A DNA stretch of 64,000 nt from Brenneria corticis (GCF_003115855.1 NZ_KZ819093.1:1-64000), one strand, 5' to 3'. Positions 32,363 to 41,885 are shown, counted from the first letter of the stretch. The notes: a model not told the origin generated them from the letters alone. Numbers and translations are program-made.

Positions 32363-33775
32363 TTATTTACCTGCTTTAATTTCTTTCACCGCCTGATCGG
32401 CGCCGATGCGGCCGTAGGTGACAATATCCGCCAGCGAGTTGCCGCCCAGACGGTTGGCGCCATGCACCCCGCCGGCGGCTTCGCCCGCGGCGAACAGGTT
32501 GGGGATCACCTTGCCGTTCACATCCAGCACCTGGGCTTTATTGTTAATCGCAATCCCGCCCATGGTATGGTGAATGCCCGGCGTGACCTCGATGGCGTAA
32601 TATTTGCCGCTGTCGAGAGACAGCTTCAGGCTATCGCGGCCGAATTCGGCGTCTTTGCCCTCTTTAACGTAGCCGCTATAGGTACTGACGGTCTGCGCCA
32701 GCTGTTTGCCATCGACGTTAATCGCTTTGGCCAGTTCCTCAGCCGTATTCCCTTCGGCGACCAGTTTTTGCTTAAAGTAGGATTGGGTAGCCTTATTTTG
32801 CTTGACCAGCGCGTCGTTAAAAATCAGGTAGGCGTGCGCGCCCGGCTGTTTCAGGATACTCTGCGACACCACATCACGGGTGAGCAGTTCATTGATAAAA
32901 CGCTTGCCGCCTTCATTCACCAGAATCGCGCCGTCGCCGCGCACCGCTTCGGTAATCAGGATGCCTTTGCCGGGAACGGTGGAAGGATGGATCTGGATAT
33001 ATTCCATATCCACCAGTTTGGCGTTCAGCTTGGTCGCCATCTTGATGCCGTCGCCCTGAGAACCTGGCGCATTGGTGGTTTTAAAGCCCACCAGCTTAGG
33101 ATCGTATTGTTTGATCATGTCAAAGTTGGCGCCGAATCCGCCCGAGGTGATCAACACTTTCTTGGCGTCGATGGTGAATTCCTTGCCGTCTTTCCCTTTG
33201 GCTTTTACGCCGGTGACTTCACCCTTGTCATTTTTGACAATATCGGTCGCGGAGGTGCTGGTGCGCAGATCGATGTCCAGCGCTTTGACTTTTTTAATCA
33301 GCGCCACGGCAATAAAACTTCCCGCGGGTTCGCCGCCGGCGGGACGGTGGGTTCGGTCGACGCGAGAGCCGCCGGTACGGGTCAGATCCGCCAGGTCGGC
33401 GCCGTTCTCTTTCAGGAAAACAACCGAATCCTTGGCATGTTCGGTGAGGGTTTTAACCACTTCCGGGTTATTGATATTGCGCCCCCCTTTCATGGTGTCT
33501 TCATAGAAGGCTGCTGGGCTATCCTCAATGCCTCTGGCTTTTTGCAGATCCGTGCCGGCGGCGTTTAATCCGGCTTCGGCCCGGGCGGTATTTCCGCCGG
33601 CAAAAGGCATTTTCTCCAGCAATATGACTTTTGCGCCCTGATTATGCGCTTCGATGGCCGCCGACATCCCCGCCCCGCCCGCGCCGATAATGACTAAATC
33701 CGTCGTTTCGCTGTGAGCGGCCGCGGAAAAGGCTAATGCCAACGCACTCAATAACAGGAGTTGTTTTTTCATCAT
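32363..33775 (-). CDS. Periplasmic fumarate-reductase-type flavoprotein, copy 2
   Basis: The 470-residue protein is the tandem paralogue of the preceding gene, with a signal peptide (MMKKQLLLLSALALAFSAAAHS) and the same FAD and catalytic motifs. Here the substrate segment reads ILITEAVRG, keeping the threonine-glutamate pair seen in fumarate reductases. Both copies share a leader sequence just before the start (AATNACAAAATATAGG), so the duplication includes the untranslated region. It is first in transcription order of the group that ends with the FMN-binding protein. Confidence 0.86.
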   Translation of the reverse strand: MMKKQLLLLSALALAFSAAAHSETTDLVIIGAGGAGMSAAIEAHNQGAKVILLEKMPFAGGNTARAEAGLNAAGTDLQKARGIEDSPAAFYEDTMKGGRNINNPEVVKTLTEHAKDSVVFLKENGADLADLTRTGGSRVDRTHRPAGGEPAGSFIAVALIKKVKALDIDLRTSTSATDIVKNDKGEVTGVKAKGKDGKEFTIDAKKVLITSGGFGANFDMIKQYDPKLVGFKTTNAPGSQGDGIKMATKLNAKLVDMEYIQIHPSTVPGKGILITEAVRGDGAILVNEGGKRFINELLTRDVVSQSILKQPGAHAYLIFNDALVKQNKATQSYFKQKLVAEGNTAEELAKAINVDGKQLAQTVSTYSGYVKEGKDAEFGRDSLKLSLDSGKYYAIEVTPGIHHTMGGIAINNKAQVLDVNGKVIPNLFAAGEAAGGVHGANRLGGNSLADIVTYGRIGADQAVKEIKAGK

Positions 33776-33990
33776 AAATGAACCTATATTTTGTTATTTC
33801 CAATAAAGAATTCCGATTACCAGACCGATGCTCATCATCCTGTACGAAAAAACCATCGCCCGTAACCCTGTGCAAAACGCATCAATTTAAATCCTACTCC
33901 GATTAGCATACAAAAATTTTAACTTGATCATATATTTATAAATCCCCTGAATTATATAAATGGGAAAAACATCAGCGGGGGTATAAAAAA

Positions 33991-34021
33991 GGACGCCTAA
34001 TTTTCGTTAGGCATCCTTTTT
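33991..34021 (-). terminator. Rho-independent terminator of cyaB
   Basis: GGACGCCTAA (33991-34000) pairs with TTAGGCATCC (34007-34016) through a six-base loop. The one imperfect pair is G-U when read on the minus strand, and a six-T run follows on that side. The plus side also has five Ts, so it may work both ways. The rest of 33776-34139 is AT-rich leader and spacer without a gene. Confidence 0.85.
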
Positions 34022-34139
34022 AGCGGATAGAAAGATATGGTCGGCAATTGAGCGAGGGTAAAATAGTGAAAATAGATTTTTAATTTAACAGTCAAATAAC
34101 AAAAAAAAGACATAATCAATCAATTTATTACTATTGGAA

Positions 34140-34679
34140 CTAAAAACCCAATAATTGCCGATATGAATGATTTTCTATATTATCCATTGACAGCCCCAGG
34201 CGAATGGCGCATTCAAGACACTGTTCCCGCAGCGTATTCAGCTCCGTTTCATCATCCGTCATCACGGATATTTCGACAAAATGGCCGAGCTCCTCGATAT
34301 AATCCAGCGTAATATGAAAAATACCCAGGAAATAGACGCTGCGAGTCTTATAGACTTCATGGATCGCATTATATCCCAGCGTCTGCAACATGCTGTCCGT
34401 CTTTTCGAACGATTCGACGTTGACGGCCTCACAGCGCTGGGCGCCGGGTCCTTTGACGATCCACAGCTTAATCCCCGACGGGGCCATGCGCCGTAATAAC
34501 ATGCTGATGTTTTGTTGTTGCAGGCCGTTTTGCGCATCGTCGTAATAAATATCGTGCTCTTTATTCTCGAAGACAAAGGCCTCAGGGTGATGGCTAAAGA
34601 GCGTATCGCGGAAAGCAGCGATATCCTGGATGCGAAATTTCAGTTCAACTTCATATTTCCCTGTGAAATGTTCAAGCAT
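34140..34679 (-). CDS. cyaB: Class IV adenylate cyclase, CYTH domain
   Basis: The 179-residue protein opens MLEHFTGKYEVELKFRI, with the CYTH motif ExExK (EVELK), followed by DIYYDD, LLRRMAPSGIKLWIVKGPG and VYKTRSVYFLG, which supply the acidic and basic residues lining the tunnel. CyaB-type proteins (Aeromonas, Yersinia) make cyclic AMP from ATP; related CYTH proteins hydrolyse triphosphates, so the activity is not certain. The start at 34679 has AAGGAG upstream. A strong terminator follows it. Confidence 0.85.
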   Translation of the reverse strand: MLEHFTGKYEVELKFRIQDIAAFRDTLFSHHPEAFVFENKEHDIYYDDAQNGLQQQNISMLLRRMAPSGIKLWIVKGPGAQRCEAVNVESFEKTDSMLQTLGYNAIHEVYKTRSVYFLGIFHITLDYIEELGHFVEISVMTDDETELNTLREQCLECAIRLGLSMDNIENHSYRQLLGF

Positions 34680-34922
34680 GTTCTTTCTCCTTACAGGACT
34701 GCCCGTAAGCACTATGGAACGCTCGGCCCGACATATCAACGTACTTCGTCCAAAGATGTCGGCACATTAAGCCGGATGCTCGCAAAATGCACGTTCAGCC
34801 GTCCATATACAGATCATACTGGTACCGCCAGGCCAGTACCGGCGGTGGTCAACGGCATGTAGTCCACAGCGCGGTATGCCAGCCGTTACATAGTAATCAA
34901 GATGGAAAAAACTGCTAGCGCT

Positions 34923-35471
34923 TTAGCCCGCAGAAGGGCTCGGCGCCAGGATATGTATGGCTTCAAAGCCGTGATGATGCATAAATTCACGCAAAATTAG
35001 CAACCTGGCGGAAAATGCATTCTCCAGCGGAATGCCTTCCCATGCGGCGGGCGCCCCGAGCATCACTCGCTCCAGACGTTTGAAGGTTCGTTCCAGATCG
35101 TCCAACGGCAATAGCCAGCCCCCGGCTTGTTCTTTTATGCCTGAAATCCGCGCGATGTCGGACAATGCCGCATCGCAGGAAAACAGCGCCGAGGCGGCGG
35201 GAAGGTCGCGCCGAATGCCTATCACCTCATCCTCAACGGTCATAATCGCCAGTTCCATTTCATCCGGCGTGGGGGGAAGATGTTTAAAAAAGGCATGCGC
35301 CGTTTTTGCGTAACCTATCGCCAGATGAAGCAGCGACTCCGGCTGCGCTCCCGTTCCGCAGACCGCGGTCGTTTGCCGTTCGCCAATCCGCAGCAAGGTC
35401 ACCGGCTGCGCCGGCGCAACGCGCGCGCCGGCTTGTTCATATTGCCGGCGGGCATCGGCGTCGATATCCAT
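34923..35471 (-). CDS. Unknown protein in an operon with mmuM
   Basis: I do not recognise this 182-residue protein. It begins MDIDADARRQYEQAG; of three consecutive ATGs the third has the best distance to AAGGAGA. It is acidic to neutral with no signal peptide or membrane helix. A stretch TPDEMELAIMTVEDEVIGI and the C-terminal HHHGFEAIHILAP stand out. It starts 17 bases after the mmuM stop, so the two should be cotranscribed, which hints at a role connected with methionine or methylated sulfur compounds. Confidence 0.6.
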   Translation of the reverse strand: MDIDADARRQYEQAGARVAPAQPVTLLRIGERQTTAVCGTGAQPESLLHLAIGYAKTAHAFFKHLPPTPDEMELAIMTVEDEVIGIRRDLPAASALFSCDAALSDIARISGIKEQAGGWLLPLDDLERTFKRLERVMLGAPAAWEGIPLENAFSARLLILREFMHHHGFEAIHILAPSPSAG

Positions 35472-35487
35472 CATCATTCTCCTTCCC

Positions 35488-36426
35488 TCAAGGTTGGCAG
35501 CATCGGGCGATCGCGGCGATATCCGCCGGCGTGGTGCGGCAACAGCCGCCGATCAGTTTTGCCCCCGCGGCCCGCCACTGTGGTAAATACTCCGCCAAAG
35601 AACAGCTATGACCGTCGCCATCGCTCCAGGTTTTGGCGACCGCATCATAGTGCTCGCCCGAGTTCGGATACACCACCAGCGGCAGCGAAGTTTCCGCCGA
35701 CAGCTGCGCCAACGCCGCGGTCACCTTATTCAGCGCGATACAGTTGATGCCGACGGCCACCACCTGCGGATACGCGTTCAACAGCGTCAGCACCTCGCGC
35801 AAAGGGGTGCCGTCACTCAGGTGCGCGCTGTCGCGCAGGGTAAAAGAGAACCATGCCGACGCCTGCGGGAACTCGGTCAGCAATTCCGCCAACGCCTTGA
35901 TTTCAGGGAACGACGGCAGCGTTTCACAGGCAAGGATATCCACGCCGGCGTCAAGCAGCGTGGCCATCCGCACGCGGTGAAAATCCATCATTTCGCTCTG
36001 GGGCAGCGAGTAATCGCCGCGATACTCCGAGCCATCCGCCAGATAGGCGCCATAGGGCCCTATCGATCCGGCAATCAGCAGTTTCCCGACCTGAGGATGG
36101 GTTTTACGGAAGTCGTCACGCGCCTGAACGGCAAGCTGCACGCTTTTTTCAATCAGCGCCTGCGACTGCCGTTCACTGAATCCCCGCGACTTAAAGCGCA
36201 GCGGCGTCGCCTGATAGCTGGCGGTGATGGCGCATTGGGCGCCGGCATGAAAATAGTCGAGATGAACCTGATAAATCAGCGCCGGATTTTCAACCAACAC
36301 CTTCGCCGACCAGAGCGGATCGTTCAAATCGCAGCCGCGCGCTTCCAGCTCCGTGGCCAGCGCGCCGTCCAGTACAATCGCCGGCGCCGTCGCCAGCATT
36401 TCAGCCACAGGATTATTCCGCAACAT
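35488..36426 (-). CDS. mmuM: Homocysteine S-methyltransferase
   Basis: MmuM makes methionine from homocysteine using S-methylmethionine or S-adenosylmethionine. The 313-residue protein has the zinc cysteines in AVGINCIALN (about residue 230) and KLIGGCCRTTP (near the C-terminus), and the GSIGPYGAYLADGSEY segment typical of the family. The length matches E. coli MmuM (310). I start at 36426, behind GGGAG. The mmuP permease gene that precedes it in E. coli is absent; S-methylmethionine is a plant metabolite, so uptake would have to come from elsewhere. Confidence 0.93.
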   Translation of the reverse strand: MLRNNPVAEMLATAPAIVLDGALATELEARGCDLNDPLWSAKVLVENPALIYQVHLDYFHAGAQCAITASYQATPLRFKSRGFSERQSQALIEKSVQLAVQARDDFRKTHPQVGKLLIAGSIGPYGAYLADGSEYRGDYSLPQSEMMDFHRVRMATLLDAGVDILACETLPSFPEIKALAELLTEFPQASAWFSFTLRDSAHLSDGTPLREVLTLLNAYPQVVAVGINCIALNKVTAALAQLSAETSLPLVVYPNSGEHYDAVAKTWSDGDGHSCSLAEYLPQWRAAGAKLIGGCCRTTPADIAAIARCCQP

Positions 36427-36507
36427 CGTAGACTCCCTTTGCAAATTTACGCATCTGAACATAATAAGCGCCATAATACAGCTTAAAGAAGGAGAAGCCG
36501 ACGGGAC

Positions 36508-37440
36508 TTATCTTGCGCAGATCGCCCGGGCGATATCGGCGGAGCGGTTCAACGCCCGGATTTCGCCGAACAGCGCCGCGGCCTCGGTATACTCTTTACG
36601 CAAATAGCCCAGCCACTGTTTGATGCGGGCAACGTGATACAGCCCGGTATCGCCCTGTTTTTCCAGCCGCACGTATTTTTGCAGCAGTGTCATCACCTCT
36701 TCCCACGCCATCCGCGGTTGGTTATATTTTATCACCCGGCTCAGATTCGGTACGTTCAGCGCCCCGCGGCCAATCATAACCGCATCGCAGCCGGTGGCGG
36801 CCAGACACGCCTGCGCGCTCTGCCAGTCCCAGATTTCACCGTTGGCGATCACCGGGATGCGCAACCGCCGGCGGATTTCGCCAATCGCCGCCCAGTCGAT
36901 ATATTCGGCTTTATACCCCTGCTCCTTGGTGCGGCCGTGCACCGCCAGTTCCGTTGCCCCGGCCTGCTGCACCGCATCGGCGATTTCAAACTGCCGATCG
37001 CCGGAATCCCACCCCAGGCGCACTTTCACCGTCACCGGCAAATGCGCCGGCACCGCGTCGCGCATGGCTTTCGCCCCCTGGTAAATCAGTTCGGGATCCT
37101 TTAACAGCGTGGCTCCGCCGCCGCTGCCGTTGACCAGTTTGGACGGGCAGCCGCAGTTCAGATCGACGCCATACGACCCCAGTTCGACGGCGCGCGCCGC
37201 GTTCTCCGCCAGCCATTGCGGATATTGCCCCAGCAGTTGCACGCGCACCGGCGTACCGGACGGCGTGCGGCTGGCATAATGTAGTTCCGGGCATAAGCGA
37301 TAGAAGGACTTGACCGGCAGGCGTTGATCCACCACCCGCAAAAACTCGGTGATGCACAGATCATAATCGTTGACCTCGGTCAGCAGCTCCCGCACCAACG
37401 AATCGAGAACCCCTTCCATCGGGGCAAGCAAAACACGCAT
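36508..37440 (-). CDS. dusC: tRNA-dihydrouridine(16) synthase
   Basis: DusC reduces uridine 16 in the D-loop of tRNAs with FMN and NADPH. The 310-residue protein matches E. coli DusC closely (MRVLLAPMEGVLDSLVRELL at the start; DLNCGCPSKLVNGSGGGATL with the catalytic cysteine at about residue 98; VHGRTKEQGY; VIANGEIWDW for FMN binding). The length is near the E. coli protein (315). The C-terminal recognition domain ends ADIARAICAR. Confidence 0.95.
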   Translation of the reverse strand: MRVLLAPMEGVLDSLVRELLTEVNDYDLCITEFLRVVDQRLPVKSFYRLCPELHYASRTPSGTPVRVQLLGQYPQWLAENAARAVELGSYGVDLNCGCPSKLVNGSGGGATLLKDPELIYQGAKAMRDAVPAHLPVTVKVRLGWDSGDRQFEIADAVQQAGATELAVHGRTKEQGYKAEYIDWAAIGEIRRRLRIPVIANGEIWDWQSAQACLAATGCDAVMIGRGALNVPNLSRVIKYNQPRMAWEEVMTLLQKYVRLEKQGDTGLYHVARIKQWLGYLRKEYTEAAALFGEIRALNRSADIARAICAR

Positions 37441-37654
37441 AACGCTACTCGGTTAGCAAAAAAAGCACGCCATGGTACTGTTCATGGCAAGGATAGCGCA
37501 ACGGGAAAGATGATGGGCGCGCCGCCTATCGTTGCCGGCCGCGAAAGTCTCGGTTTCGCATCCGATGTGGCTATAAATGTTGTCACGGTGTGTCTTATCA
37601 TCAATAATTCGTTTCCTATATGTTACATTCAGGTCCCCGGCGGACCACAACGAA

Positions 37655-38335
37655 ATGATTGCCATGTCGAATGTCAAAACCGCGGACTTTCAACGTCCGA
37701 CGCTCTCACTACCGGACGGCGCAGACAAACTGCTGTTGCACTCCTGCTGCGCTCCCTGTTCGGGCGAAGTGATGGAAGCCATTACCGCCTCCGGCATTGA
37801 GTACACCATTTTCTTCTATAACCCGAATATTCATCCGCAACGCGAATACCTGATTCGCAAAGAGGAAAATATTCGCTTCGCCGAACAGCACAACGTGCCG
37901 TTTGTTGACGCCGATTACGATACCGATAACTGGTTCGAACGGGCCAAAGGCATGGAGTGGGAGCCGGAACGCGGTATTCGCTGCACCATGTGTTTCGATA
38001 TGCGCTTTGAACGGACGGCGCTGTATGCGGCCGAAAACGGCTTCAGCGTTATCTCCAGCTCGCTGGGCATTTCACGCTGGAAAAACATGCAGCAGATTAA
38101 TGACTGCGGACACAGCGCGGCTGAAAAATACCCCGGCGTGGTCTACTGGGATTACAACTGGCGCAAAGGCGGCGGCTCCGCGCGGATGATAGAGATCAGC
38201 AAGCGCGAGCGTTTTTATCAGCAGGAATATTGCGGTTGTGTCTATTCGCTGCGCGATTCCAATAAGCACCGAAAATCTCAGGGCCGCGACATTATCCGCA
38301 TTGGAAAATTATATTACGGCGACGACCCGGAATAA
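37655..38335 (+). CDS. queH: Epoxyqueuosine reductase QueH
   Basis: QueH carries out the last step of queuosine synthesis in tRNA, reducing epoxyqueuosine; it replaces QueG in many bacteria. The product, about 226 residues, has the diagnostic cysteine motifs HSCCAPCSGEV (about residue 30), IRCTMCFDMR and a late CGCVYSL. Two ATGs, 37655 and 37664, are close together with no clear ribosome site; I use the first. The gene is divergent from dusC, also a tRNA modification gene. Confidence 0.88.
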   Translation: MIAMSNVKTADFQRPTLSLPDGADKLLLHSCCAPCSGEVMEAITASGIEYTIFFYNPNIHPQREYLIRKEENIRFAEQHNVPFVDADYDTDNWFERAKGMEWEPERGIRCTMCFDMRFERTALYAAENGFSVISSSLGISRWKNMQQINDCGHSAAEKYPGVVYWDYNWRKGGGSARMIEISKRERFYQQEYCGCVYSLRDSNKHRKSQGRDIIRIGKLYYGDDPE

Positions 38336-38350
38336 GCTTGCCGCCCGCCC

Positions 38351-39226
38351 TCAGCGCGACAGGCTGCGGCGCAGCGCGGAGGGCGTGACGCCGAAAGCGC
38401 GTTTAAAACGGTGGCTAAGGTGGCTGGCGGAGCTGAAACCGCAGGCCAGGGCGATGTCGGTGATCGACAGCGTGCCGCAACGCAGCATCTCGTCCGCTTT
38501 CGCCAGCCGCCGTTGCAGCACGTACTGGTGCGGCGCCACGCCTTCGCTCTGGCGAAACATGCGCGCAAAGTGAAATTCGCTCAATCCGGCCTCCGCCGCC
38601 AGTTCAGATAAGGTCAGCGGCGCGCCGAGGCGGGCTTCGATCCACTCTTTGACTCGGCGCAGCACCGCGGGCGCCAGCCCGCCCCGCACCTCCGGCAGCG
38701 TCCAGCGCAGCTGGGTGTATCGCCGGAGAACGTGGATCATCAGCAGGGTCGCCGCGCTGCTCAGCACCAGCTGATTGGCCGGCACGGACCAGTCGTTATT
38801 AAGTAGAAACCGGCGATACAGCAAGGCGATCTGCGTATCCTCACCGAAAATACGCTCCTCGGTGCGAATCGACGCCGGGCTGCGGTCCCAGGTCTGCTCC
38901 GCCAGTTGGCGAAAATGGCCGTCGTCGCAGTAGAGGTGCGCGAAAGAGAGGTCGCCGCGAATATCCCAGACGGAAACGCTCTGTTTCGGCATCAGACAGA
39001 AGCGATCGGGCCCGCCGCCGTTATGCCAGCCATCCGGCGTTTTATGGTAACTCTCGTAGCCGTCGGCGACGTACAGACTGAGGGTGTGATGATCGCTGTT
39101 TTCCACGGTGACCAGATCGTGGCGGTTAAACCAGGACGCCAGACGCACGCCGGAACCGAGCTCGACGGTATCCCGCAGCTCCGTTTTATGCTGTTGCAGC
39201 GTATCGAACACTTTATAGCGGCTCAT
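38351..39226 (-). CDS. AraC-family regulator
   Basis: The 291-residue protein has an N-terminal sensory region of about 180 residues and a C-terminal AraC DNA-binding domain (VKEWIEARLGAPLTLSELAAEAGLSEFHFARMF, then a second helix-turn-helix ending RFKRAFGVTPSALRR). It is divergent from an EamA exporter 112 bases away and probably regulates it. The ligand is unknown. Confidence 0.87.
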   Translation of the reverse strand: MSRYKVFDTLQQHKTELRDTVELGSGVRLASWFNRHDLVTVENSDHHTLSLYVADGYESYHKTPDGWHNGGGPDRFCLMPKQSVSVWDIRGDLSFAHLYCDDGHFRQLAEQTWDRSPASIRTEERIFGEDTQIALLYRRFLLNNDWSVPANQLVLSSAATLLMIHVLRRYTQLRWTLPEVRGGLAPAVLRRVKEWIEARLGAPLTLSELAAEAGLSEFHFARMFRQSEGVAPHQYVLQRRLAKADEMLRCGTLSITDIALACGFSSASHLSHRFKRAFGVTPSALRRSLSR

Positions 39227-39338
39227 TCGCCCTCCCGTTAATAAACCGCAAGATTATGCTATCGAGCGCAATCCGCTGAAAGCCCGCCTCCGAGGAAAAC
39301 CGCATACTGGCGGACATGATAACCGCCGGAGTCCGCTT

Positions 39339-40238
39339 ATGAACGTTTTTCTCTACCTTTCCGTGGTGCTGATCTGGGGCACCACCTGGATCGCCATCAG
39401 CATGCAGCAGGGCAGCGTGGCTGCCGAAGTCTCCATTTTCTGGCGGTTCCTGATTTCGGCGGCGATTTTACTGGGATTTCTGACGATCGCCCGCCTCCTT
39501 CGCCCGCTGACGCGTCAAGCCCATCTACTGTGCATGGTGCAGGGGCTCTGCGTATTCGGCATCAACTTTCTCTGTTTTTACCACGCCATCGCCTGGATTT
39601 CGAGCGGATTGGAATCGGTTATTTTCTCCATGGCGGTGCTGTTCAACGCCTTTAACGGCCGGCTGTTTTTCGGCCAGCGCCTGACGCGCAATGTGATCTT
39701 CGCCGCGCCGCTGGGCCTAGCCGGCATCGTGGCGCTGTTCTGGCACGATCTGATGAATATGGAGGCCCAGCCGCATCTGCTGTGGGGCGTCGGGCTAAGT
39801 CTGATCGGCACCTACTGTTTTTCGCTGGGCAATATGATCAGTTTTCAGCATCAGCGCCAGGGACGCGACGTTATGACCACCAACGGCTGGGGGATGGGCT
39901 ATGGCGCGCTGTGGATGGGGCTGTTCAGCCTGTTTCAGGACTACGACTTTACGCTGGACGCGTCACCGGGCTATCTGGCGTCGCTGGGCTATTTGGCGCT
40001 ATTCGGATCGGTGATTGGCTTCGGCGCCTATTTCAGTCTGGTGGGACGCATCGGCGCCAGCCAGGCCGCCTACGCCACGCTGCTGTTTCCGCTGGTTGCG
40101 CTATCGGTATCGACGCTGTTCGAAGATTACCATTGGCATGTCAACGCCGTGCTGGGATTGGTGATGATTCTGGCGGGTAACGCGGTGATGTTTTACCGAC
40201 CGCGCGGCGGCGCAGCGCAAACCGCACAGGCCAAATAA
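39339..40238 (+). CDS. EamA/DMT-family transporter
   Basis: The 299-residue protein has ten hydrophobic segments in two EamA repeats (LIWGTTWIAISMQQGSVAAEVSIFWRF at the start of the first). This drug/metabolite transporter family exports amino acids, purines or drugs. The second repeat contains FGAYFSLVGRIGASQAAYATLLFPLVALSVS. It is paired with the divergent AraC regulator. The substrate is unknown. Confidence 0.87.
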   Translation: MNVFLYLSVVLIWGTTWIAISMQQGSVAAEVSIFWRFLISAAILLGFLTIARLLRPLTRQAHLLCMVQGLCVFGINFLCFYHAIAWISSGLESVIFSMAVLFNAFNGRLFFGQRLTRNVIFAAPLGLAGIVALFWHDLMNMEAQPHLLWGVGLSLIGTYCFSLGNMISFQHQRQGRDVMTTNGWGMGYGALWMGLFSLFQDYDFTLDASPGYLASLGYLALFGSVIGFGAYFSLVGRIGASQAAYATLLFPLVALSVSTLFEDYHWHVNAVLGLVMILAGNAVMFYRPRGGAAQTAQAK

Positions 40239-40241
40239 AGA

Positions 40242-40263
40242 CAGGGAGCCGAAAGGCTCCCTG
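40242..40263 (-). terminator. Terminator between EamA gene and rhlE
   Basis: CAGGGAGCC-GAAA-GGCTCCCTG is a perfect 9-bp stem with a GAAA loop. Reading leftward (end of rhlE) it is followed by TCTTTATTT. It sits between two convergent genes and probably serves both. Confidence 0.7.
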
Positions 40264-40276
40264 AGACGGATAAGGC

Positions 40277-41644
40277 TTATTTCGCCGCCGGTTTGCCGCG
40301 ATTTTGCGGACGCGGCGCGCGGCGCTGTTGTCCTTCGCCGTTGCCTGACCACGCGCTGGCGCCGTTGCCGCCGGACCTGCGCGGCTGACGGGGGCCGTCG
40401 GCGCGCTGGCGTTCGGATTGACCGCGAGGCGCGCCGGCCTGACCGCGCGGCGCACCGCCGCGACCACCCTGGCGACCGTTGATAATCGGCTCGGCCTTGA
40501 TCGACGGATCGGGCTCATAGCCCGGCACGGCAATGCGCGGGATCTCGCGCTTAAGCAAACGCTCAATGTCGCGCAGCAGCTTGTGTTCGTCGACGCAGAC
40601 CAGCGACAGGGCCTCCCCGGTGGACTCCGCGCGGCCGGTGCGGCCGATACGGTGGACGTAATCTTCCGGCACGTTGGGCAGTTCATAGTTCACCACGTGC
40701 GGCAGTTGGTCGATATCCAGACCGCGGGCGGCGATATCCGTCGCCACCAGCACGCGAATGCTGCCGTCCTTGAAGTTGGCCAACGCCCGGGTACGCGCGC
40801 CCTGGCTTTTGTTGCCGTGGATGGCGGCGGCGGTGATGCCGTCTTTCTCCAGCAGCTCCGCCAGATGGTTGGCCCCATGTTTGGTGCGGGTAAATACCAG
40901 CACCTGCTGCCAGTTATTTTCACCGATCAGTTGGGAGAGCAATTCCCGCTTGCGGCGCTTGTCGACGAAATGCACGTGCTGGGTGACCAGCTCCGACGGC
41001 GCGTTGCGGCGCACCACTTCCACCGACGCGGGGTTGGTCAACAGCTTATTCGCCAGCGTCCTGATTTCATCCGAGAAGGTGGCGGAGAACAGCAGGTTCT
41101 GACGCTTGGCCGGCAGTTTCGCCAATACGCGGCGAATATCGTGAATAAAGCCCATATCCAGCATACGGTCCGCTTCATCCAGCACCAGAATTTCAATCTG
41201 CGACAGATCGACCGCATTCTGATGTTCCAGATCGAGCAAACGCCCCGGCGTGGCGACCAGAATATCCACGCCCCCGCGCAGTTTCATCATCTGCGGGTTG
41301 ATGCTGACGCCGCCAAACACCACCAGCGAACGCAGACGCAGGTATTTGCTGTACGCCTGCACGTTTTCATCAATCTGCGCCGCCAGCTCGCGGGTAGGGG
41401 TCAGGATCAGCGCCCGTACCGGGCGGCGGCCTTTCGCCTGCGGCGCGCTGCTGCTCAGCAGTTGCAGCAAAGGCAAGGTAAAGCCGGCGGTTTTACCGGT
41501 ACCGGTTTGCGCGCTGGCCATCAGGTCGCGGCCGGCCAGCACCACGGGGATCGCCTGGCGCTGTACCGGCGTCGGTTCACGATAGCCCTGTTCTTCAACA
41601 GCACGCAGGATATCGGCGCTCAGGCCGAGAGAATCAAATGACAT
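40277..41644 (-). CDS. rhlE: ATP-dependent RNA helicase RhlE
   Basis: RhlE is a DEAD-box helicase that acts in ribosome assembly. The protein of 455 residues matches E. coli RhlE from MSFDSLGLSADILRAVEEQG onward: Walker A AQTGTGKT (about residue 46), DEAD box LVLDEADRMLDMGF, SAT and the late HRIGRTGR. The C-terminal tail (from about residue 385) is rich in arginine and glycine repeats (GRQGGRGGAPRGQ), a disordered RNA-binding region. I use the ATG at 41644; a TTG four codons earlier is poorly placed against the GGAG site. Confidence 0.95.
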   Translation of the reverse strand: MSFDSLGLSADILRAVEEQGYREPTPVQRQAIPVVLAGRDLMASAQTGTGKTAGFTLPLLQLLSSSAPQAKGRRPVRALILTPTRELAAQIDENVQAYSKYLRLRSLVVFGGVSINPQMMKLRGGVDILVATPGRLLDLEHQNAVDLSQIEILVLDEADRMLDMGFIHDIRRVLAKLPAKRQNLLFSATFSDEIRTLANKLLTNPASVEVVRRNAPSELVTQHVHFVDKRRKRELLSQLIGENNWQQVLVFTRTKHGANHLAELLEKDGITAAAIHGNKSQGARTRALANFKDGSIRVLVATDIAARGLDIDQLPHVVNYELPNVPEDYVHRIGRTGRAESTGEALSLVCVDEHKLLRDIERLLKREIPRIAVPGYEPDPSIKAEPIINGRQGGRGGAPRGQAGAPRGQSERQRADGPRQPRRSGGNGASAWSGNGEGQQRRAPRPQNRGKPAAK

Positions 41645-41885
41645 AATAGAGAACAACTCCAGATCCGCCCTGACCGGATAACAGCCGGTGTAGTTTTCAG
41701 AGGGATAATAAGACGGGTTTGCCGGGCCATCATCAACTCAACAATAACGACGTAAGCTACAACCACGATGAACGGGCACAAACTACGGTGCGTAACTGAC
41801 GGCGATTATAACAGAGGTTGCGCCGGTTAAGGGATTTTTATCAGTAAAAAATCATCCGGCAGGTTTTAACCTTCTTGTGCCATTT

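Noticed and set aside
33900..33960. FNR site upstream of the tandem flavoproteins
   Set aside because: TTGATCATAT near 33926 gives only one half-site; the second half does not match ATCAA.
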